The position numbers and the translations under genes were made by a program. Below the pieces are notes generated by a model. It had not been told where the DNA came from, made no database searches, and was given only the letters and a program-made list of their open reading frames with translations. This document shows, piece by piece, positions 6,558-14,144 of a DNA stretch of 20,724 nt; the stretch's first letter is position 1; every line of letters begins with the position of its first letter. Source of the DNA: Opitutia bacterium UBA7397 (GTDB lineage: Bacteria > Verrucomicrobiota > Verrucomicrobiia > Opitutales > UBA953); the NCBI GenBank assembly GCA_002470605.1, contig DKND01000090.1:1827-22550 (forward strand), read 5' to 3'.

Positions 6558-7205
6558 ATGGCTTTGCTTGAACCATGTCTGGTCATCGATGGCTCGGCTC
6601 GTGTCGGAGTTCGCGTAGGCGTGATTTCTTCTACTCAATGGAGCGGTCAGGCGATCGCTGTCGATGGCGCTTTGGAATCTACTTTTGCGTGCGCCCGTGC
6701 AGCCTTGGCGGAAGCAGGTTTACAGTTAAGTGATATCAATTCGTTTGCCGTGTGCGTCGGTCCAGGCTCGGTCTTAGGCATCCGCATCGCGGCTTTGGCG
6801 GCGCGTACTTGGGCGACGTTGGTCCCCCGGCCGATTTATGTCTGGGAATCGCTGGCCGTTTTGGCCGAAGCAGCGGCCCGCTCGGGCCATCTGCCTCCGT
6901 ATGCGGCCGCTTTGGAATCTAGGCTGAAGCGCTGGAATTGTTTGTGCGTTGATGCCGAGGGAAAGTCCGGTGCTCCTAGCGAAATGGAGGCGGATCAACT
7001 TCGGGCCAAAGATCTTCCGATCGTGACGACCTCGCCAGAAGCCGCCGCCGTCTTCCCGCTTTGCACAGTGATAGAATCACCCTGGGCGCAATTGCCGGAT
7101 TTGTTTTCGCGGTCGCCCTTGCTTCGCTTGGAGCCAAAACCGGAAGCCCTTAATCCTGCGGCTGATTTCGCAACTTGGGGCGGTGAACGCCATCGTGCCT
7201 CCTGA
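6558..7205 (+). CDS. tsaB: TsaB-like protein (tRNA t6A synthesis scaffold)
   Basis: The 215-residue product resembles TsaB (YeaZ), the inactive ASKHA-fold partner of TsaD in making N6-threonylcarbamoyladenosine at position 37 of ANN-decoding tRNAs. Support: the N-terminal strand CLVIDGSARVGVRVGVI (7-23), and GPGSVLGIRIAALAARTWA (68-86), matching the family's GPGSFTGLRIG element. The match is looser than usual: the N-terminal DTS-type motif is VIDGS, and FTGLR is VLGIR. I chose the ATG at 6558; an upstream TTG at 6537 overlaps the HIT gene. The TGA overlaps the alr ATG by one base. tsaD, tsaC and tsaE are not in the window. The assignment rests on fold-level motifs and length. Confidence 0.75.
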   Translation: MALLEPCLVIDGSARVGVRVGVISSTQWSGQAIAVDGALESTFACARAALAEAGLQLSDINSFAVCVGPGSVLGIRIAALAARTWATLVPRPIYVWESLAVLAEAAARSGHLPPYAAALESRLKRWNCLCVDAEGKSGAPSEMEADQLRAKDLPIVTTSPEAAAVFPLCTVIESPWAQLPDLFSRSPLLRLEPKPEALNPAADFATWGGERHRAS

Positions 7206-8353
7206 TGAGTCCCGCCAATCATGATGCCGCAACGCGCGCTTGGGTCGAAATCGATCTTCCGGCCATCGATCGTAATGTCGGACGCATCAAACTAGCCCTG
7301 CCACGCCATGTTCGCTATGTCGCCGTGGTAAAAGCCAATGCCTATGGGCATGGCATGCCTGAAGTGGCAACGCGTCTGATGCAGGCGGGCGTCGATTGTT
7401 TTGCGGTGGCGAATGTCGAGGAGGCTTCACGGCTTCGCGAGATCGGCCACGAAGGGGATATTCTTTTGCTTAGCCCGACTTTGCCCGGCGAGATGGCGAG
7501 GGCTGTCGCGCTTGGTTTGGATATCACGCTTAACTCGCTAGCGGAAGCCGCCGCCTTGGCTGCGATCGTCAACGCTTCGGCGCTGACGGCCAAGGTTCAC
7601 GTCAAAGTAGATACCGGGATGGGGCGGGCAGGTGTCTGGCATGAAGCCGCTCCGGAGCTTTTTACCTATGTCCGGAGTCAAGCGCGTTTCGATTGGCGCG
7701 GCATTTACACTCACTTTTCCGAAGCGGATTCGGATGCCGGTTTTACGACCGAGCAACGCCAGATTTTCTTGCGTCTACTCGCACTCGTCACGCCGGCGGA
7801 AAAAGCCCGGATGCTGATTCATGCGGACAATAGCGCGGGGCTGGAAAGTTTTTCCGCAGATTCGCCTTTCAATGCCGTCCGTATCGGTCTCATGCAGTAT
7901 GGGTTACCACCTTCGGCGGGGTCATTCTTGGCGAGCCTTAAGCCCGAGCCGGTTCTTTCGTTTCACGCCCGCGTGGTGCTGGTGAAGGATCTCCCGGCAG
8001 GTACGGCCGTCAGCTATAACCGGACCAAAGTCCTTTCGCGACCGACGCGCGTGGCCATTGTCGCCGTGGGTTACGGAGATGGCGTGCCGACGGCGGCCAG
8101 TAATCGCGGGTTCTTTCTGTTACACGGTCGACGCTGCCCGATTCTGGGCCGGGTGACGATGGATCAGACCATCCTTGATATCACGGATATTCCTGAAATT
8201 GTCGCGGGAGACATCGTTACGATTCTAGGGGCGCAAGGGAAGGACCGCATTGCCGTCGCCGAGTTTTGCGCGTGGGCGGATTGCATTCCATGGGAAGCGC
8301 TCTGCACCCTTACCCAGAGGGTGCGCCGAGTTTATCGAACTGACCGAACCTGA
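7205..8353 (+). CDS. alr: Alanine racemase
   Basis: Alr interconverts L- and D-alanine with pyridoxal phosphate and supplies D-Ala for peptidoglycan. The 382-residue length is typical. The PLP lysine is Lys43 in VVKANAYGHG, and the opposing catalytic base is Tyr271 in AVSYNRT. GMGRAG (138-143) holds the conserved Arg141. The PLP-binding HADNSAG (206-212) and the C-terminal beta-domain motifs VAVGYGDG (287-294) and GRVTMDQ (315-321) are intact. There is no signal peptide, so it is cytoplasmic. Its ATG overlaps the tsaB stop (TGATG), and the racemase-like gene starts 2 bp after its stop, which groups two amino-acid racemase genes. Confidence 0.97.
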   Translation: MSPANHDAATRAWVEIDLPAIDRNVGRIKLALPRHVRYVAVVKANAYGHGMPEVATRLMQAGVDCFAVANVEEASRLREIGHEGDILLLSPTLPGEMARAVALGLDITLNSLAEAAALAAIVNASALTAKVHVKVDTGMGRAGVWHEAAPELFTYVRSQARFDWRGIYTHFSEADSDAGFTTEQRQIFLRLLALVTPAEKARMLIHADNSAGLESFSADSPFNAVRIGLMQYGLPPSAGSFLASLKPEPVLSFHARVVLVKDLPAGTAVSYNRTKVLSRPTRVAIVAVGYGDGVPTAASNRGFFLLHGRRCPILGRVTMDQTILDITDIPEIVAGDIVTILGAQGKDRIAVAEFCAWADCIPWEALCTLTQRVRRVYRTDRT

Positions 8354-8355
8354 CT

Positions 8356-9606
8356 ATGCGCAGCTTCCTTCTCATCGGGCTCCTTTTTCTGCAGGCATCT
8401 GCCGCGGAAGAAATCGTTCCTACGGTGGTCGCTTATGCCAAGGCGCATGCCGAGGGCGATGTGACCGCGAGTTTCCGGGCCGCAGATTACCTCGGCGACC
8501 TTAGCGATCTTCCCATCGGCGTCTTTGATTCCGGCGTCGGAGGTCTCACGGTGCTGGAAGCAATTAAATCCCATGATCGCCACCATAATCTGACCGGTTC
8601 AGAAGGCGCGGATGGTATACCGGATTTCGCCGGCGAGCGCTTCGTCTATTTCGGTGATCAGGCTAACATGCCCTACGGCAACTATTCCGCCGCTGGCCGC
8701 ACGGGTTTCCTGCGCGAGCTCATCCTGCGCGACGCCTTATTTCTACTCGGACGCCGACAGGCGAGGGGCGACAAACCTCCGGTGAAGGCCATCGTCATCG
8801 CTTGCAATACCGCCACCGCCTTCGGACTCGAAGATATCCGTGCCGCTGTGAAAGCGTGGGGGCTTCCTGTCATCGTCGTCGGGGTCGTCGAAGCCGGCGC
8901 GCAAGGTTTAGTCGAGTCCGCCGAGGGCGCGCAGGGTGGGGTCGCCGTGCTCGCAACCGTGGGCACCTGCGCTTCCAATGCCTATCCCAAGGCCATCGCC
9001 AAGGTCAGTGACCGGCCGGTCCGCCAGCTAGGTTCAGCCACCCTCGCTGCCGCAATCGAAGGCGACCCCTCGGTCAAGATGCCCATCCGTGATATTATTC
9101 GTACCGATGTCGGCTTGTTCCTGAAATCAGCCGTCGCTGATGGCGCAGCGCCTATCGACACGTTGGTGCTGGGCTGCACTCACTATCCCTTGGTCGCCGA
9201 CGAGATTGCTGCGGCCTTCGCCTATTGGCGGGAGCAGGCCGACGCGGATGGTCGCAAGCCGTATGCCCAGCTAGTGGCGACGCAGCTCAAGCAGGTGAAT
9301 CCGGCGGCCTGGACCGCCGAGACCTTATGGCGGACGATGCGTGCAGCCAAGATGATGGCGAAGGCTAAGCCGGCGACTGGGGATTATTTTTATATCTCCG
9401 TACCGAATTCCGCCTGGAAGGGTGTCGAGCTCTCACCCGACGGTTCGCTGAATTACGAATTTAAATATGGGCGCAGCGAAGGTCAGGTCGACCGTGAGGA
9501 TACGATTAACGTGCCGTTATTAGCAGGTAAGCTGCCAGGTACGACCGCCGAGTTGGTCCGCAATAAGTTACCTCTTACCTGGCAAAGTTTGCAGGCCGAG
9601 CGTTGA
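8356..9606 (+). CDS. Exported glutamate racemase-like protein
   Basis: The 416-residue protein carries an Asp/Glu racemase (MurI-type, PF01177) domain from about 52 to 290. Motifs are IGVFDSGVGGLTVLEAI (54-70), FGDQANMPYGNYS (99-111), Cys150 in IACNTATAF and Cys274 in LGCTHYPLV, so both catalytic cysteines and the Asp58-Ser59 pair are present. Three features are unusual. Residues 1-17 form a classic signal peptide (MRSFLLIGLLFLQASAA). A spacer of about 35 residues precedes the domain and an insertion of about 20 (73-93) follows the first motif. A tail of about 125 residues (291-416) has no counterpart in the roughly 260-residue MurI. It could be a periplasmic racemase or a binding protein. 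It starts 2 bp after alr, consistent with coupled expression. Whether it makes D-glutamate for cell wall is doubtful if it is exported. Confidence 0.85.
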   Translation: MRSFLLIGLLFLQASAAEEIVPTVVAYAKAHAEGDVTASFRAADYLGDLSDLPIGVFDSGVGGLTVLEAIKSHDRHHNLTGSEGADGIPDFAGERFVYFGDQANMPYGNYSAAGRTGFLRELILRDALFLLGRRQARGDKPPVKAIVIACNTATAFGLEDIRAAVKAWGLPVIVVGVVEAGAQGLVESAEGAQGGVAVLATVGTCASNAYPKAIAKVSDRPVRQLGSATLAAAIEGDPSVKMPIRDIIRTDVGLFLKSAVADGAAPIDTLVLGCTHYPLVADEIAAAFAYWREQADADGRKPYAQLVATQLKQVNPAAWTAETLWRTMRAAKMMAKAKPATGDYFYISVPNSAWKGVELSPDGSLNYEFKYGRSEGQVDREDTINVPLLAGKLPGTTAELVRNKLPLTWQSLQAER

Positions 9607-9607
9607 T

Positions 9608-10171
9608 TTAGGTCCCCTTCTTAGGGTCTTTGGCTGCGGGCTTTTCTTCGGTCGCAGGTTTGCTACCGGGCTTGCCGGCTACGATACCGGCCTCTTCCAT
9701 GGCCTGTTTGAATTCATCGCCATGAACGTAACCTTCGTAGATGAGCACCTTCTTGGAGTTAAAGATGAAGCAGGCCGGGGTTGTTTTGAACCATTTTCCT
9801 TCCGGTAATTTTTTCATTCCTGCGGCGACAGGCACCTTGACGTTGGCTTTTTTGACGGCTTTACCGAGTTCGGCTTGTTCTTTCGCGGTTTTGTATTGTG
9901 AAGTCAATTCGACGGCGACCATGAAGACGGTGTTGCTATATTCTTCATTGATTTTCGAAAGACGCTCCATGTTCTCCTCGCCGTGTACCTGCTTTTCATT
10001 GGCCCAGCCGAACAAGATTATGCCTTTGTCTTTGGTGCTGGCCTCTGTGATCGCGGGACCGGAAATAATCTTCCCCCAGGCGAAATCATTAAGATCATAT
10101 TTCTTCTCTTTTTTCTCCGCCGCCTGGAGCAGCATGGGCACTAAGAGCAGTAGGCAGGCTAGTTTTCGCAT
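9608..10171 (-). CDS. Exported thioredoxin-fold protein without CXXC
   Basis: This 187-residue product has a signal peptide (1-18, MRKLACLLLLVPMLLQAA) and a thioredoxin-like fold. The beta strand GIILFGWAN (50-58) leads into the position where thioredoxins have WCxxC, but here it reads WANEK with no cysteine. The cis-proline motif is TTPACFIFNSKKVLIYEGY (130-148). The C-terminal tail from about 165 is Lys/Pro/Glu-rich and probably disordered. Without the redox pair it is unlikely to be an oxidoreductase; a binding or chaperone role is an inference. It is a diverged paralogue of the gene at 10210-10695 (compare DFAWGKIISGPAITEA with EFNLGRYLTGPRISEG), 38 bp upstream on the same strand. Its stop lies 1 bp from the convergent racemase-like gene. 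Confidence 0.85.
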   Translation of the reverse strand: MRKLACLLLLVPMLLQAAEKKEKKYDLNDFAWGKIISGPAITEASTKDKGIILFGWANEKQVHGEENMERLSKINEEYSNTVFMVAVELTSQYKTAKEQAELGKAVKKANVKVPVAAGMKKLPEGKWFKTTPACFIFNSKKVLIYEGYVHGDEFKQAMEEAGIVAGKPGSKPATEEKPAAKDPKKGT

Positions 10172-10209
10172 GGGATGATGAATGGGTGATGGGGTAATGT
10201 TGAAGGGGG

Positions 10210-10695
10210 TTACTTGCTGATCGCGGCGATGGCGTCTTTGAAATCTTGGTTACCTTTGTTGGGTTGGCCGCTGTAGATCAGTTTGCCGTCGGCATTGAAA
10301 ATCAAGCAATGACCGTCGCGCGGTACTTCAAAGGGTGCGTGCTCGATGCCGTTGACGACCGTGAACTCCAATTTAAACTTCTTGGCATATTCGGCGTAAT
10401 CCTTGGGGGCGAGGCCCTTGCCCCAAGCCGCCCCAATGACAGTAACTTTGGCGCCGCTGCTTTTATGCAGGTCTTCGAATTCCGGAGTCCAAGCCGCCGC
10501 CCAAGAGTGCGGATTGGAGGAGAGGGTGCCCATGCAGACGATGGCGGTGGCTTTTCCTTTCATGGCCCCTTCGGAAATTCGTGGTCCGGTCAGATAGCGA
10601 CCAAGGTTGAACTCCCGGAGTTGATGCGCCTTCTCCGTTGAATCGGCTGCGCCAAGCGTGAGGCAGGAGGCGATGAGCAAGAGAAACGTGCGCAT
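10210..10695 (-). CDS. Exported thioredoxin-fold protein, paralogue
   Basis: The 161-residue protein is counted from the ATG at 10695, which begins a signal peptide (MRTFLLLIASCLTLGAA). An in-frame start at 10734 would add 13 residues in front of it and is less likely. The mature part resembles thioredoxin-like AhpC/TSA-type proteins: the strand ATAIVCMGTLSS (49-60), VTVIGAAWG (84-92), and the cis-Pro region VPRDGHCLIFNADGKLIYSG (124-143). The CXXC site is absent; Cys54 and Cys130 are not in a CXXC arrangement. The N-terminal mature motif REFNLGRYLTGPRISEG parallels the downstream gene, so the two likely arose by tandem duplication. It lies 85 bp after uxaC on the same strand and might be cotranscribed with the uronate genes. 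Confidence 0.82.
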   Translation of the reverse strand: MRTFLLLIASCLTLGAADSTEKAHQLREFNLGRYLTGPRISEGAMKGKATAIVCMGTLSSNPHSWAAAWTPEFEDLHKSSGAKVTVIGAAWGKGLAPKDYAEYAKKFKLEFTVVNGIEHAPFEVPRDGHCLIFNADGKLIYSGQPNKGNQDFKDAIAAISK

Positions 10696-10756
10696 AAGAG
10701 AAATTTGCCAAGGTTTCGACGGTTGGCAAGCCATCAGAGGATGAGGTGAGAGGCTC

Positions 10757-10781
10757 AGGTTTCTTAAGACTCTTTAAACCT
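10757..10781. repeat. Inverted repeat at the uxaC 3' end
   Basis: AGGTTT (10757-10762) pairs with AAACCT (10776-10781), with an inner AAG/CTT stem. It overlaps the last base of the uxaC stop codon. No T-run follows in the minus direction, so at most it is a weak terminator or an mRNA 3' processing/stability hairpin between uxaC and the thioredoxin-fold genes. Confidence 0.3.
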
Positions 10782-12187
10782 TATTTTTTGAAGCCGAAAT
10801 ACTGGCTGGCGTTGCGGTAACAGACGTCGGCGACCAAGCGCTCATTCCATTCCTTGCGGTCAGGGATCCGGCCGGATTCGACGTCTTGTCCTACAAGGTC
10901 GCACAAAATACGACGGAAGTATTCGTGGCGCGGATACGAGAGGAAGGAGCGCGAATCGGTGATCATGCCGATGAAGCGACTGAGTAAACCAAGGTCCGAC
11001 AGGGCGTTCATCTGGTCGCGCATCCCGCGCTCTTGGTCGAGGAACCACCAGCCAGAGCCATACTGGATTTTACCAGGGGTGACCCCGTCTTGGAATGAGC
11101 CTGGGAGGCAGGCGAAGAGCGCGGTGTCGGCTGGGTTCAAGTTGTACAGTATGACTTTGCCGAGAGTATTCTCGCCCGAGAGCGTGCCGAACCAGCGAAT
11201 AAGGCCCGGGCCTTGGCGGAAGTCGCCGATGGTATCGCAGCCAGCGTCGGAGCCGAGACGTTTGAGTAGTCCGAGATTCGGGTCGCGGACGGCGCCAAGG
11301 TGCAACTGGGTAGCCCAGCCTTTGGCATGATTGAGTCTTCCGACGTGGAGCATGATGTAGGCCGTGAATTTCTCGACTTCGGCAGCGGTAGCGGCATTAC
11401 CGGAGATAGCCCGTTCCCAGATGGCTTTGGCCTCGCTCTCCGTACAACTGACGTCGGGGAGGTAGTTGAGTCCGTGGTCCGTGGCGCGGCAGCCCGCGGC
11501 CGCGAAATCATCATGCCTTTGATTGAGACCCGCGATGAGGCCAGCAAAGGTGTCGGCGCCTTTACCGGTTATGCCTGCAAGCTTTTTCGCCCAAGCTTGG
11601 ACGCGTTCAGGGGCGTCAACCTTCAAGCAAGCGTCTGGACGGTAGGTTGGGACGATGCGGGTAGCAAAGCCGGACTTAGCGATCTGATGATGCAGTTCGA
11701 GTGAGTCTGCCGGATCGTCGGTCGTGCCAACGACTTCAACTTTCATCATCTTCAGGATACCGCGGGCAGTCAGGTCGCCGTGCGTAAGCTGGCGATTGGC
11801 TTCGTCCCAGATTTTCTGCGCCGTCGCGCCCTCCAGGACTTCGGTGATGCCGAAGTGACGACGAAGTTCGAGGTGCGTCCAGTGGAACAGCGGATTGCGC
11901 AAGGTATGCGGGACGGTCTCAGCCCAAGCTTGGAATTTTTCGCGAGACGTGGACTTATTTCCCGTGATGAGGTCTTCGTTGACTCCGTTGGCTCGCATGG
12001 CGCGCCACTTGTAGTGGTCACCGGCGAGCCAGATAGCGGTCAGGTCTTCGAAGCGACGGTCGTCGGCGATATCCTTAGGACTAAGATGGCAATGGTAGTC
12101 AACGATCGGCTGGTCTTTGGCGATGCCGTGGTACAGCTTTTGCGCTGTGCCGGTCGAGAGGATGAAATTGTCGTCCATGAAGGCCAT
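10781..12187 (-). CDS. uxaC: Glucuronate (uronate) isomerase
   Basis: UxaC isomerises D-glucuronate to D-fructuronate and D-galacturonate to D-tagaturonate, the entry step of hexuronate catabolism in the cytoplasm. I take the ATG at 12187, giving 468 residues, within the family's usual 465-475. A GTG two codons upstream is possible. The N-terminus MAFMDDNFILSTGTAQKLYH is typical. The metal-binding HxH is His32/His34 in VDYHCHLSPKDI. Other conserved stretches are EVVGTTDDPADSL, QLHLGAVRDPN, and near the end MITDSRSFLSYPRHEYFRRILC. It follows the SDR gene by 18 bp. No uxuA or uxaA dehydratase accompanies it. Confidence 0.97.
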   Translation of the reverse strand: MAFMDDNFILSTGTAQKLYHGIAKDQPIVDYHCHLSPKDIADDRRFEDLTAIWLAGDHYKWRAMRANGVNEDLITGNKSTSREKFQAWAETVPHTLRNPLFHWTHLELRRHFGITEVLEGATAQKIWDEANRQLTHGDLTARGILKMMKVEVVGTTDDPADSLELHHQIAKSGFATRIVPTYRPDACLKVDAPERVQAWAKKLAGITGKGADTFAGLIAGLNQRHDDFAAAGCRATDHGLNYLPDVSCTESEAKAIWERAISGNAATAAEVEKFTAYIMLHVGRLNHAKGWATQLHLGAVRDPNLGLLKRLGSDAGCDTIGDFRQGPGLIRWFGTLSGENTLGKVILYNLNPADTALFACLPGSFQDGVTPGKIQYGSGWWFLDQERGMRDQMNALSDLGLLSRFIGMITDSRSFLSYPRHEYFRRILCDLVGQDVESGRIPDRKEWNERLVADVCYRNASQYFGFKK

Positions 12188-12205
12188 CGTCACGGTCTCT
12201 CGTTG

Positions 12206-12976
12206 TTAGATGGACATCGCGGCGAAACCGCCGTCGACGACGATCTCGGCTCCGGTGACGAAACTGCCGGCGTCGGAAGCCAATAACAGCGAGGCACCGA
12301 TGAGTTCCTTGGCGTCGCCGAAACGATTCATCGGGGTCTTGCCCAAAATCGTGGCCACGCGTTCGGGGGTCAGTACCTTGCGGTTCTGTTCGGCGGGGAA
12401 GAAGCCAGGGACGAGCGTATTCACGCGGACGCCTTTGGCCGCCCATTCGCGGGCGAGGTTCTTCGATAGATTATGCACCGCGGCCTTCGAAGCCGAATAG
12501 GTGAACACGCGGGAAAGGGGCAGGATGCCGGATTCCGATCCGAGGTTGATGATCGAGCCCTTGCCGGCTTTGACCATCGCTTCGCCGAACACCTGACAGC
12601 CGAAGACGACGCCTTTGATATTTACCGTAAGAATCCGGTCGAGCTGTGCTTCGTCGATGTCGAAGAAGGGCGTCGGGGAGTTGACGCCGGCGCCATTCAC
12701 CAAGACGTCGACTTTGCCGTGCTTGGCCAGGATGGCATCGCGCAGTTTGATCAGGTCTGCCTTGTTCGTGGCTTCGCACGAAAGGAATTCAGCCGAGCCG
12801 CCGGCGGCTTTGATGAGGGCCAGGCGGGCATCCGCTTTGGCGGGGTCGCGTCCGACTAAGATGACGTGCGCGCCAGCGGAGGCAAAGCCTTCGGCCATGG
12901 CGCCGCAAAGTTCGCCGGTGCCGCCAACGATAACGGCGGTGCGACCTTTGAGTGAGAAGAGTTCGAGTGAGGACAT
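12206..12976 (-). CDS. SDR oxidoreductase, UxuB-like fructuronate reductase
   Basis: This 256-residue classical short-chain dehydrogenase has the Rossmann motif GGTGELCGAM (18-27), NGAG (94-97), and the catalytic Ser147, Tyr160 and Lys164 (YSASK). The start LELFSLKGRTAVIVGG and the GELCGAMAE variant resemble the SDR-type D-mannonate oxidoreductases found in uronate operons such as that of Bacillus. Its likely reaction is NAD(P)H-dependent reduction of D-fructuronate to D-mannonate, placed between UxaC and the dehydratase. An alternative is tagaturonate reduction or reduction of the 4-deoxy-5-keto-uronate made by alginate or pectin lyases, which also feeds KdgK. It sits 36 bp after kdgK and 18 bp before uxaC. 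Confidence 0.82.
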   Translation of the reverse strand: MSSLELFSLKGRTAVIVGGTGELCGAMAEGFASAGAHVILVGRDPAKADARLALIKAAGGSAEFLSCEATNKADLIKLRDAILAKHGKVDVLVNGAGVNSPTPFFDIDEAQLDRILTVNIKGVVFGCQVFGEAMVKAGKGSIINLGSESGILPLSRVFTYSASKAAVHNLSKNLAREWAAKGVRVNTLVPGFFPAEQNRKVLTPERVATILGKTPMNRFGDAKELIGASLLLASDAGSFVTGAEIVVDGGFAAMSI

Positions 12977-13012
12977 AGGACTAGAGTATGGAGTATAGGG
13001 GAGGGCAGGCGA

Positions 13013-14110
13013 TTAGCGGACGACGCGGGCGCCACCACCGGCGAGCTGTTTCTCGACTTCCTTGCGGGTGACCATGGAGGTGTCCCCTGGGGTCGTAGAG
13101 GCGAGCGCTCCGTGAGCCGCACCATAATTAACGGCCTTCTGGGCATCGTTGTATTCGAGGAAGCCGAAGACCAGCCCCGAAGCGAAACTATCGCCTCCGC
13201 CGACGCGGTCGAGGATTTCGAGTCCGGGGAAGGAGATGCTGTCGTAAAATTTACCGTCGTGCCAGCAGATGGCACTCCAATCGTTCTTGGTGGCGGTAAT
13301 CACCCGGCGCAAGGTGGTCGCGGCGACTTTGAAATTAGGGAACTGTTTGACGGCTTCGCCGATCATGTCCTTGAAGGCCTGGGTTTCGATGTGCGAAAGG
13401 CTGTGGTCGGCACCTTTGACTTCGAAGCCGAGCGAAGCCGTGAAGTCTTCTTCGTTGCCGATCATCACGTCCACGTACTGGGCTATCTCGCGGTTGACCT
13501 CTTGGGCTTTCTTGAGGCCGCCGATGGTCTTCCAGAGCGAAGGGCGATAATTCAGATCGTACGAAACGATGGTGCCATGCTTCTTGGCGGCTTTCACGGC
13601 CTCGATGGTCACTTGGGCCGTCGATTCGGACAGGGCGGCGAAGATGCCTCCCGTGTGGAGCCAGCGGACGCCCAGCGTGCCGAAGAGATGCTCCCAGTCG
13701 AAGTCGCCGGGCTTGAGTTGCGAGGCGGCGGTGTTGCCGCGGTCAGGGACGCCGACGGCACCACGGATGCCGAAGCCCCGTTCGGTAAAGTTGAGGCCGT
13801 TCCGGACCGTGCGTCCGATGCCGTCATCTTCGCGCCATTTGATATAATCGGTATTTACACCGCCTTGCATGACGAAATCTTCGAGTAGGCGTCCGACTTC
13901 ATTGTCGACGAAGGCCGTGCAGACGGAAGTACGGAGGCCGAAACATTTGCGGAGGCCGCGGGCGACATTGTATTCGCCGCCGCCTTCCCAGACTTTGAAT
14001 TCACGCGTCGTGCGGACCCGGCCTTCGCCGGGGTCGAGACGAAGCATGATTTCTCCGAGGGACACTTGGTCGAAGGCGCAATTTTTGGCCGGCTTGATGA
14101 TGAGTGACAT
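13013..14110 (-). CDS. kdgK: 2-keto-3-deoxygluconate kinase, PfkB family
   Basis: KdgK phosphorylates 2-keto-3-deoxy-D-gluconate to KDPG with ATP in the cytoplasm, feeding the Entner-Doudoroff aldolase. The 365-residue sequence has the PfkB sugar-binding motif GGGEYNVARGL (43-53) and the C-terminal signature DRVGGGDSFASGLVFG (301-316), with catalytic base Asp307. The usual GAGD reads GGGD. The stretch SYDLNYRPSLW (183-193) is characteristic of KdgK. It is slightly longer than the usual 310-340 residues because of a segment of about 40 residues around 225-265. Its context between an Ldh_2 dehydrogenase and the UxuB-like SDR supports the assignment. A ribokinase-like kinase of another sugar is less likely. 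Confidence 0.93.
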   Translation of the reverse strand: MSLIIKPAKNCAFDQVSLGEIMLRLDPGEGRVRTTREFKVWEGGGEYNVARGLRKCFGLRTSVCTAFVDNEVGRLLEDFVMQGGVNTDYIKWREDDGIGRTVRNGLNFTERGFGIRGAVGVPDRGNTAASQLKPGDFDWEHLFGTLGVRWLHTGGIFAALSESTAQVTIEAVKAAKKHGTIVSYDLNYRPSLWKTIGGLKKAQEVNREIAQYVDVMIGNEEDFTASLGFEVKGADHSLSHIETQAFKDMIGEAVKQFPNFKVAATTLRRVITATKNDWSAICWHDGKFYDSISFPGLEILDRVGGGDSFASGLVFGFLEYNDAQKAVNYGAAHGALASTTPGDTSMVTRKEVEKQLAGGGARVVR

Positions 14111-14144
14111 GGCTGGTAGGGTGTTAAGTGGAGGACGGGAGTGC

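Noticed and set aside
13112..13888. 258-codon open frame on the plus strand opposite kdgK
   Set aside because: Antisense frame produced by codon bias; kdgK on the minus strand has full PfkB signatures.
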